DNA of 15,447 nt from JAMCXS01 sp964459065 (GTDB lineage: Bacteria; Acidobacteriota; Terriglobia; UBA7540), in contig CAYWMN010000071.1 of the NCBI GenBank assembly GCA_964459065.1, positions 1 to 15,447 on the forward strand, given 5' to 3'. Each line of letters opens with the position of its first letter. Position 1 is the first letter of the stretch. Shown in pieces: positions 7,582 to 15,027 of the stretch. The translations under genes were made by a program, and so were the position numbers. Under the pieces are notes generated by a model, which was given only the letters and a program-made list of their open reading frames with translations, was not told where the DNA came from and did no database searches.

Positions 7582-10332
7582 CTACCGGTCCATCTGTTTG
7601 CGGATCTCCGCCGGGTCATCAAGTTCCGCCGAAGGCGGCAGGGACTCATGGTGCTGCGCAAAGTAGGCCGGATCGCGGGCTTTGGCGGGATCGAAGATGC
7701 GGGGATCCTCCGGGAGCGCCGTGTAACGGCTGTAGTTGGCAGAGGACCGGAAGCTGTCGGCCAGGCTGGTGGCCGCAGCATCGTACTGGTTCATCGGCGG
7801 CAGGCCGAAAATCAAATCAATGGTCTTCAGGATGCTGACAATGCTGGTGTGGACGTGGGAAACTCCGGGCCGCGAATAGGGGCTGATCACCATCAGCAGG
7901 CTGCGGTGCGCGTCAACATGGTCCTGGCCGCCTTGCGCATCGTCTTCGGTCACAAAGATGGCCATGTGCCCCCAATACCGGCTGTGCGAAAACAATTGCA
8001 CCAGCTTGCCCAGCGCCAGGTCGTTATCCGCCACATAAGAGGCGCGATAGGGATATCCGTCCTTGGGCCGTGGGCCTGCCGTATGATCGTTGGGCAGCCA
8101 GATGTAAATGAATCGCGGCAGTGGTTCGCCGCCCTTCACGTACCGGGTCTCAAACTCTTTTTTGAACTGTTGAAACCGGTACTGGTCCGGGATCGAAGTA
8201 TTAAAAGTGGGAAAGGTCCGGGAGGTGTTCTTGAACAAAACTTCCGGCATGGGTATGTTGACGGCTTCACGGATGCCCGTCGGCTCCGATCCGGGCAATT
8301 CCCTGTAACCCGCCAGTTCCAGGTTTTCCCCATAATTCCGGAAGCTGATGCCGTAGTGCGCCAAATGTTCCCAAAGCGAACCGTTTTCCAGAAAGTCTTC
8401 GGGCGAAGGCGACGTGCTGCCGATCTGCAAACGTCCGGGCGCGTCGTCGTCGGCTCTGAATGAAAGCCGGCCACCGTATCCGGCCGGCCACGATGCTTCA
8501 AACACCTCATTCGGATAATTGCCCACCAGCCAGTGATGTCCGTCCACCGAGACGTCCGAATCCACGTAGTAGTTGTCATTGAGGCCGTAGCGCTTGGCAA
8601 GCTCGTGCTCGTTGGGAGTGACGTGAACATGCTCATAGGTGGGTTCGCCCTTTGCGCTGACGGTGGCGTCGTCGCCGAACTCCGCAAGCGCCGGATCGCC
8701 GTTCACAGACTTGAGATCGCCGAACATCTGGTCAAACGTGCGGTTTTCTTTGACGATAAAGACGACATATCGGATCTTTGAGCTTGGGTGTCCCGCCGGC
8801 GGAACGGCAAAGCCCAGGTCGCGGGCCGGGCGCTTCACGGGAACAAACCCGTTATTGTGCAGCACCTGTTCGGTCAGTTCTCCCAGTTCGTTATCGGCAG
8901 GAACCGGCATGATTGAAATCTCACCAAACATCAGGTCGCCGATGTAATGCCCGGCCGGGCCTTCGTGAAACTTCATTCCTCCGTTCGGCCCCGCCCCGAA
9001 CCCTTTGGCGTTGCTCACATAAAGCGTTTTCCCGTCGGCGCTCACCTTAACCCGCGCCGGAAACCATCCGGTGGGGGTGTACCCAAGGACCTTGTCCTGT
9101 TGCGTATCAATCACCGCCAGCGCATTGATTCCCGCGCAGGCCACGTACAGGCGGCTGCCATCGGGGCTGAGCGCCAGACCGAAGGGCAGCACGCCGCGCA
9201 GCCCTTTGACGCTCTCGGCCGGCTGCAGCAGCAGCGTCTTTTCCACTTTTCCGCTGTGCGCGTCGAGAATGCTGATGCTGTCCTGGGCGGAATTGCTCAC
9301 GTAAACTCTTTCCCGTCCCGCCACGACGGCTCCGGGACTCGATCCGCCGACCGATTTGGGACCCACCGGAAGGCCCGTCCGAACCTTAGCCTTCACCACA
9401 GGCTTGGAAGGATTCGCCACATCGAGCATATACACCGAATTCGACTGCGGCACGTTCGGGCTCCCCAGGCCCGGAATCTTTTTGCCCTGCACAACCGTGC
9501 CCTCCTCCGCCTGCTTGGACGGAAAACCGAAAGGCGGAAAATCCAGCCCGGTGTGCAGCGGGTCCTTGGGGTTGTATCCGGGAACCAGTGAATACCGGAA
9601 CATGCCGGCGTTGGAGACGTAGGCTCGCTTGCCGTCGGGCGAAAGCGCCAGGCCAAAGGGCTGCCGCCCCACGCGTACGCTGGCGATCATCTGGCGGGAA
9701 CTCGTACGGAATACCACCATCCGGTAATAAGCAAGGTCCAAGGCATAGAGGTATTTTCCGCCGGGCGACAACTTCACCTGGCCCGCCAGGCTGTTCTTGT
9801 AGGTCTTTCCGTGGAAGCGCCCGTTCAGATTAAGCACGCCCAGGTTGCGCCGGGTCTGCAGGTCGAAAATGCCGATGCGGCCGTTATTGCCCTCGGAAAC
9901 ATAAAGCGTGCGATTGTTGGGACTGACGGCCACACCGAGGTAAACGCTTTCGGGATCGGTCTCGGAACCTCTGGGCGGATATCCCGGCGGAATCTGCTGC
10001 ACCTGCGGCTTGCTGCTTGCCAGGTCGGAAATGATGGAAACCGAAAACGGCCAGGTTCCGCTGTTGGAAGTCACCAGCGTCTTGCCGTCCGGGCTGAGCG
10101 CCAGGCCGTAGGGGTGCGGCTCAACCTTGACCTGCACCCCTTCGGGTGTAATCAGGCGGCCGTTGGGCAGAACCGTTTTTCCGCCGGGAACAATTTCAGT
10201 ATACCGGTTCCCCGCCGGGGCGCTGAGTTCCAGCACGGAATGCTGCGCACATCCTGAAAATGAAACAATCCCCAAAGCGAGAAACGATGCAAGGAAAAGC
10301 CTTCCGGCGGCGGCGCCTTTTGCATAGCCCAC
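7582..10332 (-). CDS. YVTN beta-propeller / phosphoesterase lipoprotein
   Basis: A 916-residue two-domain exported protein. The start is GTG at 10332, with AGGAGG 7 nt upstream; the frame is open further to 10413 but has no comparable site. The N-terminus is a lipoprotein signal: hydrophobic residues 12-25, then FSGC with Cys28. Residues about 45-440 hold repeated YVTN-type blades (LALSPDGKTL, LYVSEG, LALSPDGKRAYVSN, LALSPDGSRLYVAC, VKVSADGKTLYVSN), a seven-blade propeller. The second half is a phosphoesterase of the alkaline phosphatase/AcpA-phospholipase C type (PF04185-like): KENRTFDQMFGDL near 530, DNYYVDSDVSVDGHHW, and EDDAQGGQDHVDAHR near 797-811 with likely metal ligands, then ISPYSRPG. 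Likely an envelope-anchored phosphodiesterase or phosphatase; substrate unknown. This fusion is known from soil bacteria. Confidence 0.88.
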   Translation of the reverse strand: MGYAKGAAAGRLFLASFLALGIVSFSGCAQHSVLELSAPAGNRYTEIVPGGKTVLPNGRLITPEGVQVKVEPHPYGLALSPDGKTLVTSNSGTWPFSVSIISDLASSKPQVQQIPPGYPPRGSETDPESVYLGVAVSPNNRTLYVSEGNNGRIGIFDLQTRRNLGVLNLNGRFHGKTYKNSLAGQVKLSPGGKYLYALDLAYYRMVVFRTSSRQMIASVRVGRQPFGLALSPDGKRAYVSNAGMFRYSLVPGYNPKDPLHTGLDFPPFGFPSKQAEEGTVVQGKKIPGLGSPNVPQSNSVYMLDVANPSKPVVKAKVRTGLPVGPKSVGGSSPGAVVAGRERVYVSNSAQDSISILDAHSGKVEKTLLLQPAESVKGLRGVLPFGLALSPDGSRLYVACAGINALAVIDTQQDKVLGYTPTGWFPARVKVSADGKTLYVSNAKGFGAGPNGGMKFHEGPAGHYIGDLMFGEISIMPVPADNELGELTEQVLHNNGFVPVKRPARDLGFAVPPAGHPSSKIRYVVFIVKENRTFDQMFGDLKSVNGDPALAEFGDDATVSAKGEPTYEHVHVTPNEHELAKRYGLNDNYYVDSDVSVDGHHWLVGNYPNEVFEASWPAGYGGRLSFRADDDAPGRLQIGSTSPSPEDFLENGSLWEHLAHYGISFRNYGENLELAGYRELPGSEPTGIREAVNIPMPEVLFKNTSRTFPTFNTSIPDQYRFQQFKKEFETRYVKGGEPLPRFIYIWLPNDHTAGPRPKDGYPYRASYVADNDLALGKLVQLFSHSRYWGHMAIFVTEDDAQGGQDHVDAHRSLLMVISPYSRPGVSHVHTSIVSILKTIDLIFGLPPMNQYDAAATSLADSFRSSANYSRYTALPEDPRIFDPAKARDPAYFAQHHESLPPSAELDDPAEIRKQMDR

Positions 10333-10417
10333 GGGTAATCCTCCTGACGAAAATGGAACGCGGAATATTCTCCGGAGCAGCCGCACTGCACACAGGTCGG
10401 CCTGCCGGCCCATCGCG

Positions 10418-10437
10418 GGAGCCCCCGAAGAGGCTCC
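10418..10437 (-). promoter_or_regulatory. Stable cUUCGg hairpin upstream of the phosphoesterase gene
   Basis: On the minus strand an 8-bp stem (one U-G pair) closes a UUCG tetraloop through a C-G pair, one of the most stable small RNA hairpins. It lies between the SDR stop (10525) and the GTG start (10332), about 85 nt upstream of the latter. No T-run follows. It could be a 5'-leader stabiliser, the tail hairpin of the SDR transcript, or a DNA-level inverted repeat next to the -10 box. Confidence 0.45.
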
Positions 10438-10446
10438 ACTATAACA
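10438..10446 (-). promoter_or_regulatory. Possible extended -10 promoter for the phosphoesterase gene
   Basis: On the minus strand TGTTATAGT gives the TGn extension plus a 5/6 match to TATAAT, about 105 nt upstream of the GTG start. I see no good -35 at 16-18 nt, which is tolerated for extended -10 promoters. A start about 7 nt downstream would fall inside the adjacent hairpin. Confidence 0.35.
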
Positions 10447-10524
10447 AGTGATTTGGCTGAAGTATACGGGGATTTGGGGTGGGTTTCGAACCGTCCCCCC
10501 CTTAGGGATCGCCGCACCTAGCGC

Positions 10525-11256
10525 CTATTTCTTTTTGGGCGGCTGCGAGGGCCGCATCTCAATCCGGCTGGCGAGCGCCGTTTTAGGAAACCGGTATAAG
10601 TCCACAACCGCCTTGGCGATGTCTTCTCCGGTCAGCTTCCATGCCGCGCGGGACTTGCTCCCCGGCGCCGAGCCGAAGTCCGTATCCACGCTGCCCGGCA
10701 TGATGTAGCTGACTCGAATCCCGTCGTGCCGAATATCCTGCATCATGGCTTCGCTAAAGCCGTTCAGGCCGAACTTGGAAGCGTTATAAGCGCTGCCGCC
10801 CGCAAAAGGATTCACGCCGGCCAGGCTTGAGATGTTGAAGATGTACCCGCCGCCGCGCTCCCGCATCAGGGGAATCGCCTCATGACAGCAGTAAAAGACT
10901 CCGGAAAGATTGGTCTCAATTGTCTCGTCCCATTCTTCCGGGGTCAACTGGTCAACAGGCTTGAAGTAACCAAGCCCCGCGTTGTTCACCAGGATATCCA
11001 GACCGCCAAAGCGCTCTACCGCCGCCTGCACCGCCTTGCGGCAATCTTCAAATTTGCGGACGTCGGCCGCGAGGCCATCCGCCGCCTCGCCGGCGTCTTT
11101 CTTCAGAAGGTCAAGCGCCGATTTCAGGCGTCCGGAATCGCGCCCGCAGATGAAAACCTTGGCGCCTTCCGCAATAAGCCTTTGAGCGATGCTCAGCCCG
11201 ATGCCGCGGCTCCCGCCGGTCACCAGTGCAACCTTGTTCGTAAGTTCCGTCGCCAT
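10525..11256 (-). CDS. SDR-family NAD(P)-dependent oxidoreductase
   Basis: Classical short-chain dehydrogenase/reductase of 243 residues, cytosolic. TGGSRGIG (13-20) binds the dinucleotide. The Arg in CGR(39)D suggests NADPH preference. NNAG is at 91-94, and the catalytic tetrad is Asn116, Ser144, Tyr157 and Lys161 (YNASK), followed by MPGSVDTDF. The start is ATG 11256: GGGAG lies 7 nt upstream, whereas the in-frame TTG at 11262 would be only 2 nt from it. The C-terminus ends in Pro/Lys (SQPPKKK), unusual but harmless. It resembles 3-oxoacyl-ACP reductase and sepiapterin-reductase-like enzymes, but no neighbour points to a pathway, so the substrate is unknown. A weak -10 (TATAAG, 11290-11285) lies about 30 nt upstream. 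Confidence 0.9.
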   Translation of the reverse strand: MATELTNKVALVTGGSRGIGLSIAQRLIAEGAKVFICGRDSGRLKSALDLLKKDAGEAADGLAADVRKFEDCRKAVQAAVERFGGLDILVNNAGLGYFKPVDQLTPEEWDETIETNLSGVFYCCHEAIPLMRERGGGYIFNISSLAGVNPFAGGSAYNASKFGLNGFSEAMMQDIRHDGIRVSYIMPGSVDTDFGSAPGSKSRAAWKLTGEDIAKAVVDLYRFPKTALASRIEMRPSQPPKKK

Positions 11257-11341
11257 TGTCAATCTCCCTTCTGCTGAGGATCAACTTATAGACTACACAC
11301 CCTCGCATCCGAAGGGCAAACTTGTGCAGGGACTCCGGGTG

Positions 11342-11383
11342 AAAAAAAGCCGGGGTGGGCGCGGGAAGGTCATGTCCGGCTTT
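11342..11383 (-). terminator. Probable intrinsic terminator after the YbaK gene
   Basis: On the minus strand AAAGCCGG (11383-11376) pairs perfectly with CCGGCTTT (11353-11346). It is followed by more T residues, giving seven in a row (11348-11342). The loop is long (22 nt), which lowers confidence. It lies 158 nt after the YbaK stop and before the SDR promoter region, so it would separate the two genes. Confidence 0.5.
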
Positions 11384-11540
11384 GCCGCCGCATCCAGGGG
11401 AAACTCAATTCTCCCCGCCGGCCAAAGACCTTCCTATAACTTTTTCAAGTTGAAAATCACCCCTCTTCAGGCCTGTGCTCTGCCGGACTGATGCCCCCGG
11501 CCGCACAGACCCAAAGAGAGAATTCTGCAGGCCGATGCAT

Positions 11541-12026
11541 TCAAGCCGCTTTGGGTACCCAAAGGTCTGAGAAGCGGCCCTCGTGCGGGTGAACTAATCG
11601 GGCAAAATCGATGTATTTTGTCCGAATGCTATCGGCGTGGGTGCCGGCGGAAAAGACGATCTCCTCGTCTTCGCTAACCGTTCGATCGACCCAGACATCG
11701 ACGCCGTAAAGGTTACCGAGCGGCGGAATCGCACCAAGCTCGCAGTCAGGGAAAATCTTGGCGAGTTCGGCTTCCGGAAGCATCTCAACGTTTCGAGCTT
11801 CCAACAGTCCCCGAAGCTCGTTGAGGTTCAGCCGGTGGGATGCCGGCAATACGGCCATGACCGTTTTTCCGTCCGCGGTAACCACAATGGTTTTGGCAAG
11901 ACGTTTTCCGGAAAGATGCATCGAGTGCGCCAGTTCTTGCGCGGTAAAAGCTTGAGGGTGGTGCAGCCATTCAAAAGGAACGTCCTGCGATCGCAGGTAT
12001 TCTTGGATCCTTTGCGGAATGCCCAT
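11541..12026 (-). CDS. YbaK/ProX-type aminoacyl-tRNA deacylase
   Basis: Free-standing trans-editing enzyme of 161 residues that hydrolyses mischarged aminoacyl-tRNA (Cys-tRNAPro, Ala-tRNAPro or similar) in the cytoplasm. The N-terminus (IQEYLRSQDVPFEWLHHP) and RLAKTIVV, with the invariant Lys45, are typical of the YbaK/prolyl-tRNA editing fold (PF04073). CELGAIPPLGN provides the substrate-binding glycine loop, and FSAGTHADSIRTKY the conserved C-terminal block. The ATG at 12026 is preceded by a GGGGG Shine-Dalgarno at 5 nt. Which tRNA it edits cannot be decided; it is not fused to a synthetase. It stands alone, with spacers of 199 bp upstream and 284 bp downstream. Confidence 0.88.
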   Translation of the reverse strand: MGIPQRIQEYLRSQDVPFEWLHHPQAFTAQELAHSMHLSGKRLAKTIVVTADGKTVMAVLPASHRLNLNELRGLLEARNVEMLPEAELAKIFPDCELGAIPPLGNLYGVDVWVDRTVSEDEEIVFSAGTHADSIRTKYIDFARLVHPHEGRFSDLWVPKAA

Positions 12027-12225
12027 GGTATCCCCCTTTCAGTTCTTGCCGAAAGGCTTGTGGCCGTTCCGGCTCAATCCAGAGGTTCCACCTATATTCT
12101 ACCCCGGCCCGCAACCGGTTACCAGCCCATGGAATCCGTTTCCCGTAGCGGTGATCTCCAGGCGGGCTTTGAGCTCTGCGCCGGGCTCGGGCGCGGCGCT
12201 CAAGCGCAGATCCCGGCCCTCCAGG

Positions 12226-12936
12226 CTATTTTCCCAGAACTTTCAGGATGGAAGCCGCCACGGCGTGGGCTTCCGCCGCCTTCCCTTCGGCGTTCGGGTG
12301 CGTGCCGTCGACGCCGACGTAATACTCGGGATGATTGAGAACCACAGCGTAGAGATCGTCGATCGGAATACCTTGCTTGCGGATGTACGCATCGGCAATT
12401 TTGTTGCGGGCAGCCACACGCTTTGTAAAGGGATCGAACTCGGACATCTTGTTGCCCATGCGCACCGGCGTGCTGCTTGCCCAAATCAGCCGGGCGCCGT
12501 GGGCATTAGCCTGAATGGTTTTCACGTATTGCGGAAAGTAGCGGGCGTATTCTTTTTCGCTGTACCCCCGGCCGTGCAAGCCGTTATTAAAATGGATCAC
12601 ATCAAACTTATAGTTCTTGAGAAGCAGCGCGATCTGCTTTGGCAGCATCGGGTCGCCCACCGAAAGCGACGACGCGAAATACCCCACGTACGCCTTGCCC
12701 TTTAAATTCCGGGCCACGTCTTTGTAATAGGCCTTCGTGATCGAATCGCCGATCAGCAATACCTGCGGCAGCCCCGTCTTATTCACGTTCGGCAGCCACA
12801 TATGAATCCATTCAATGCGTTCGCGGGCAACATGCCGCCCGGCCGGAGCTCTCACCGTCTGCGCGGCGGCCCCCACCGGAAAAAGCGCCAGCACAACTGC
12901 TGCCAGCAGCGTACAAAATACGTAACGGAGTTTCAT
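12226..12936 (-). CDS. Secreted SGNH/GDSL-type hydrolase
   Basis: Exported esterase or acetylhydrolase-like protein of 236 residues. ATG 12936 is chosen because AAAGGA lies 6 nt upstream and the protein then begins directly with a signal peptide (MKLRYVFCTLLAAVV, cleavage near VGAAA-QT at 25). An ATG 39 nt earlier would add an unlikely tail. Block I is LLIGDSIT with nucleophile Ser65. FNNGLHG (116-122) takes the place of the usual GxND block, and VDGTHPN (209-215) carries the Asp210/His213 pair. The family acts on carbohydrate or lipid esters. This variant, with NNGLHG, is familiar from environmental bacteria but I know of no defined substrate. Spacers of about 180-200 bp separate it from both neighbours, so it is probably transcribed alone. 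Confidence 0.85.
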   Translation of the reverse strand: MKLRYVFCTLLAAVVLALFPVGAAAQTVRAPAGRHVARERIEWIHMWLPNVNKTGLPQVLLIGDSITKAYYKDVARNLKGKAYVGYFASSLSVGDPMLPKQIALLLKNYKFDVIHFNNGLHGRGYSEKEYARYFPQYVKTIQANAHGARLIWASSTPVRMGNKMSEFDPFTKRVAARNKIADAYIRKQGIPIDDLYAVVLNHPEYYVGVDGTHPNAEGKAAEAHAVAASILKVLGK

Positions 12937-13114
12937 CTTCGGTCCTTTGCTCAGGGTATGGAAACGCTGGTTCAACGCCGCAACATCGTACCACAGGGTT
13001 AAAAGGTTGGTTCACGGCTTGCTACGGGCAGGCAGTTGACCCGTTCTCCAAACGCCCCCGCGAACGCATTGACACCCTAAAAGACTCGGGTGAACTTAAA
13101 ATGGCAGGTACCCG

Positions 13115-13849
13115 CTAAACGGCGGCGGCCTCAGCGAGGGCGCCGAAGCGGCGGTTGCGGGAACGGAATTCCCTGAGAGCGGATTCCAGGTCTTCCGCCC
13201 TAAAGTCGGGCCACAGCCGCGGTGTAAACAGCAGCTCTGCGTAGGCACACTCCCACAACATAAAGTCGCTGAGCCGCTGCTCGCCCCCGGTGCGGATCAG
13301 CAGGTCCACTTCCGGAACAACCTCGCTCGCGCCGGAAGCTTCCGCCAACAACCGGCCGAACGCGCCCTCGGAAGGCTCCGCCACCGAAGGCAGCCCGCGC
13401 GCCGCGCGGAGGATCGTTTGTCGTCCGGAATAATCAATTCCCAGCCGCACGTGGAGCCGCCTGCAACCGCTGGTCGCCTTTTCGGCGTATTCAATGGTTT
13501 CAAGCAGCGCGCCGGGCAGGCGGTCGCGCCGCCCGAACACCGTCACTCGCACGCCCCGCTCGAGCCACGGCGCAGGCTCTTCAAAAAGGAAATCTTCAAA
13601 AATCCCCAACAGTGAAGCCACCTCTTCCGGCGGCCGCTGCCAGTTGTCGGAGGAAAAGCAATCCAGCGTCAAGATGCCCACGCCCAGATCGGGAGCTGCG
13701 GCAATTACCCGCCGGACGGCTTCCACGCCCGCGCGGTGCCCCTGCGGCCGCGCGAGTCCCCGCCGCTGCGCCCAGCGGCCGTTGCCGTCCATGATGATGG
13801 CCGCGTGGAGGCCGGGGATGGATCGCTCCTGTAAAGGCCTTTGCATCAT
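13115..13849 (-). CDS. uppS: Cis-prenyltransferase (undecaprenyl diphosphate synthase family), variant motifs
   Basis: Condenses isopentenyl diphosphate onto an allylic diphosphate to make the polyprenyl carrier for cell-wall polymers, or a shorter Z-prenyl chain. About 244 residues, a normal length. MDGNGRWAQRRG carries the catalytic Asp21; GHRAG, FSSDNWQRP (65-73) and IRTGGEQRLSDF (185-196) follow. Departures from canonical UppS are RTGGE for RTSGE, SDF for SNF, and GIDYSGR where most have NYGGR. AGGAG lies 4 nt before ATG 13849 and 7 nt before the adjacent ATG 13846; either may be used. The TTG at 13864 is less likely. It starts 35 bp after the HTH regulator stop, so the two are probably cotranscribed. 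Fold is certain; chain length, and whether this is the sole housekeeping copy, are open. Confidence 0.9.
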   Translation of the reverse strand: MMQRPLQERSIPGLHAAIIMDGNGRWAQRRGLARPQGHRAGVEAVRRVIAAAPDLGVGILTLDCFSSDNWQRPPEEVASLLGIFEDFLFEEPAPWLERGVRVTVFGRRDRLPGALLETIEYAEKATSGCRRLHVRLGIDYSGRQTILRAARGLPSVAEPSEGAFGRLLAEASGASEVVPEVDLLIRTGGEQRLSDFMLWECAYAELLFTPRLWPDFRAEDLESALREFRSRNRRFGALAEAAAV

Positions 13850-13884
13850 AAAGCTCCTGTCCAAAAAAAATCTCTCCGCCGGCT

Positions 13885-14277
13885 TCAGCGGGCGCGCGTC
13901 GCCCGGATCAAAGCTTCCATGTGCGCCAGGTAATTCATCAAGGCTTTGCGCCCGGACGCCGTCAGGCGATACATGGTCTTGGGAAGGCGTCCGTCGAAGG
14001 ATTTCTTGCAGTCAATATACTGAGCTTCCTCAAGCTTCCTGGCGTGGACGCTCAAATTGCCATCGGTGGTTTTGAGCAGTTGCTTGAGTTCCCGAAAGCT
14101 CAGCGAGTTATTCACCGCCAGCGCGCTCACGATCCCCAGCCGGATCCGCTCGTGGATCAGCCGGTCCAGCGCTGAGGTTCGGGCGGCGTTTCCTGCGTCG
14201 GAATTGCGGACTGCATTTTCCGGCGCTCCTTCGTTTTCCCGCCGCTCGCGGACCAAAGCATTTGTCTTAGCCACCAT
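13885..14277 (-). CDS. Winged-helix transcriptional regulator (HTH_34-like)
   Basis: A 130-residue regulator. After a polar, probably disordered N-terminal 36 residues comes a single winged-helix domain: IHERIRLGIVSAL, then SFRELKQLLKTTDGNLSVHA as the recognition unit, then the wing KSFDGRLPKTMYRLT and a helix to the end. This matches the HTH_34/PadR-MarR-like group, which usually binds as a dimer. Its ATG lies inside the end of the membrane-protein gene (11-nt overlap), so its translation is probably coupled to that gene. The uppS homologue follows 35 nt on. Such pairs of winged-helix regulator and small membrane protein are recurrent. Autoregulation through the palindrome upstream of the unit (14920-14934) is a reasonable inference. 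No sensor domain is seen. Confidence 0.85.
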   Translation of the reverse strand: MVAKTNALVRERRENEGAPENAVRNSDAGNAARTSALDRLIHERIRLGIVSALAVNNSLSFRELKQLLKTTDGNLSVHARKLEEAQYIDCKKSFDGRLPKTMYRLTASGRKALMNYLAHMEALIRATRAR

Positions 14278-14881
14278 ACCTCCAGGCGATAATCGCTCCG
14301 AAAATCAGATGCAGCCCTCCGAAGCCCACCGCCATAAAAATGTCGCCCCAGGCCGCCGGCGAAACCAGCGCAACGCCTCCCAGCATCATAAAGGCCACTC
14401 CCATGGCCGGCACCACGCGGACGGAAAACGCTCCGCTGGTCACCACGCCCGCGCCGTAGAGCAGCAGCCACAGCCCCGGCAGCACGGCCACTGACCCGGC
14501 CCGAAAAAGCACCAGCGTCAGCATCGCCCCAGCCGCCAGCGGCGGCGCCAGGCTCAACGCAAACTTGCGCCCCGGCTGTGAAAACAACGGCGTGTCGGCC
14601 GCCCGCGCCTTCTGCAGCATGGCCACCGCGCCGATCAGGCACGAGACCGCAGCTTCCACCACCCAGACGCCCAGCCACCGCGCCGCGTCCGGCTGCATTG
14701 AAGCCACAAAGGCCGCCCCGAGCGCCGTCATGCCCATTAGCATTCCGCCCCAGCCCGGCACCGCCGTAAAGGCCGAGGCGCCTTCCATCGTTTCGCGGAT
14801 AAAGCGCAGGTTGTCGATTGCGTGAGCTTCCAGGTCCACAGGACCTTTGGCGTGGGGGCGGATGGGCCGAATCGATGCCAT
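14267..14881 (-). CDS. Six-helix membrane protein, paired with the HTH regulator
   Basis: A 204-residue integral membrane protein of unknown function. A charged N-terminal 40 residues (HAIDNLRFIRETMEGASAFTAVPGWGG) probably lies in the cytoplasm. About six hydrophobic segments follow, with a 30-residue hydrophilic break (about 95-105, QKARAADTPLFSQPGR). No catalytic motif is visible. The RFIRETMEGA...TAVPGWGG block looks conserved, as it precedes the first helix. The gene heads the unit and its last codons overlap the regulator start (TATGGTGGCTAA). The ATG at 14881 has AAGGGA only 2 nt away, which is too close for a good Shine-Dalgarno, and the promoter boxes are very near. A plausible role is as membrane partner or target of the regulator, but there is no direct evidence. 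Confidence 0.8.
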   Translation of the reverse strand: MASIRPIRPHAKGPVDLEAHAIDNLRFIRETMEGASAFTAVPGWGGMLMGMTALGAAFVASMQPDAARWLGVWVVEAAVSCLIGAVAMLQKARAADTPLFSQPGRKFALSLAPPLAAGAMLTLVLFRAGSVAVLPGLWLLLYGAGVVTSGAFSVRVVPAMGVAFMMLGGVALVSPAAWGDIFMAVGFGGLHLIFGAIIAWRYGG

Positions 14882-14889
14882 GTTCCCTT

Positions 14890-14916
14890 CTTATACCCGA
14901 GGCTATGCGCTGTCAA
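14890..14916 (-). promoter_or_regulatory. Possible sigma70 promoter of the membrane protein-regulator-uppS unit
   Basis: On the minus strand a perfect TTGACA (14916-14911) and TATAAG (14895-14890) are separated by 15 nt, shorter than the usual 17. The -10 box ends 9 nt before the ATG, so a start from it would give an almost leaderless mRNA. Confidence 0.4.
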
Positions 14917-14919
14917 GTA

Positions 14920-14934
14920 CTTTACAACATAAAG
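14920..14934. promoter_or_regulatory. Candidate operator palindrome
   Basis: CTTTA-CAACA-TAAAG is a perfect 5-bp inverted repeat with a 5-nt centre. It lies 3 bp from the TTGACA box, in the 146-bp region between the divergent membrane-protein and cupin genes. Its AT-rich, half-site form suits a winged-helix dimer; the gene product at 14277-13885 is the obvious candidate. Confidence 0.35.
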
Positions 14935-15027
14935 ATACAATTGTTTTTCAAGCCGCGTTTCGAACCCCTTTACCCCTCGCAGTACCCAGGCGTTATCATG
15001 GACCATGCCGAGGAGGAGAAAACCGCC

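Noticed and set aside
7438..8463. Long plus-strand open frame of 341 codons
   Set aside because: It lies opposite the propeller/phosphoesterase gene and the pcrA promoter. Its translation is rich in Arg, Gly and His with no recognisable motif, as expected from the antisense of a GC-rich gene.
12171..12209. GC-rich inverted repeats (GCGCCG/CGGCGC and CTGCGC/GCGCAG) after the SGNH hydrolase gene
   Set aside because: The pairings compete with one another and no T-run follows. In DNA this GC-rich the stems may arise by chance, so I did not call a terminator.
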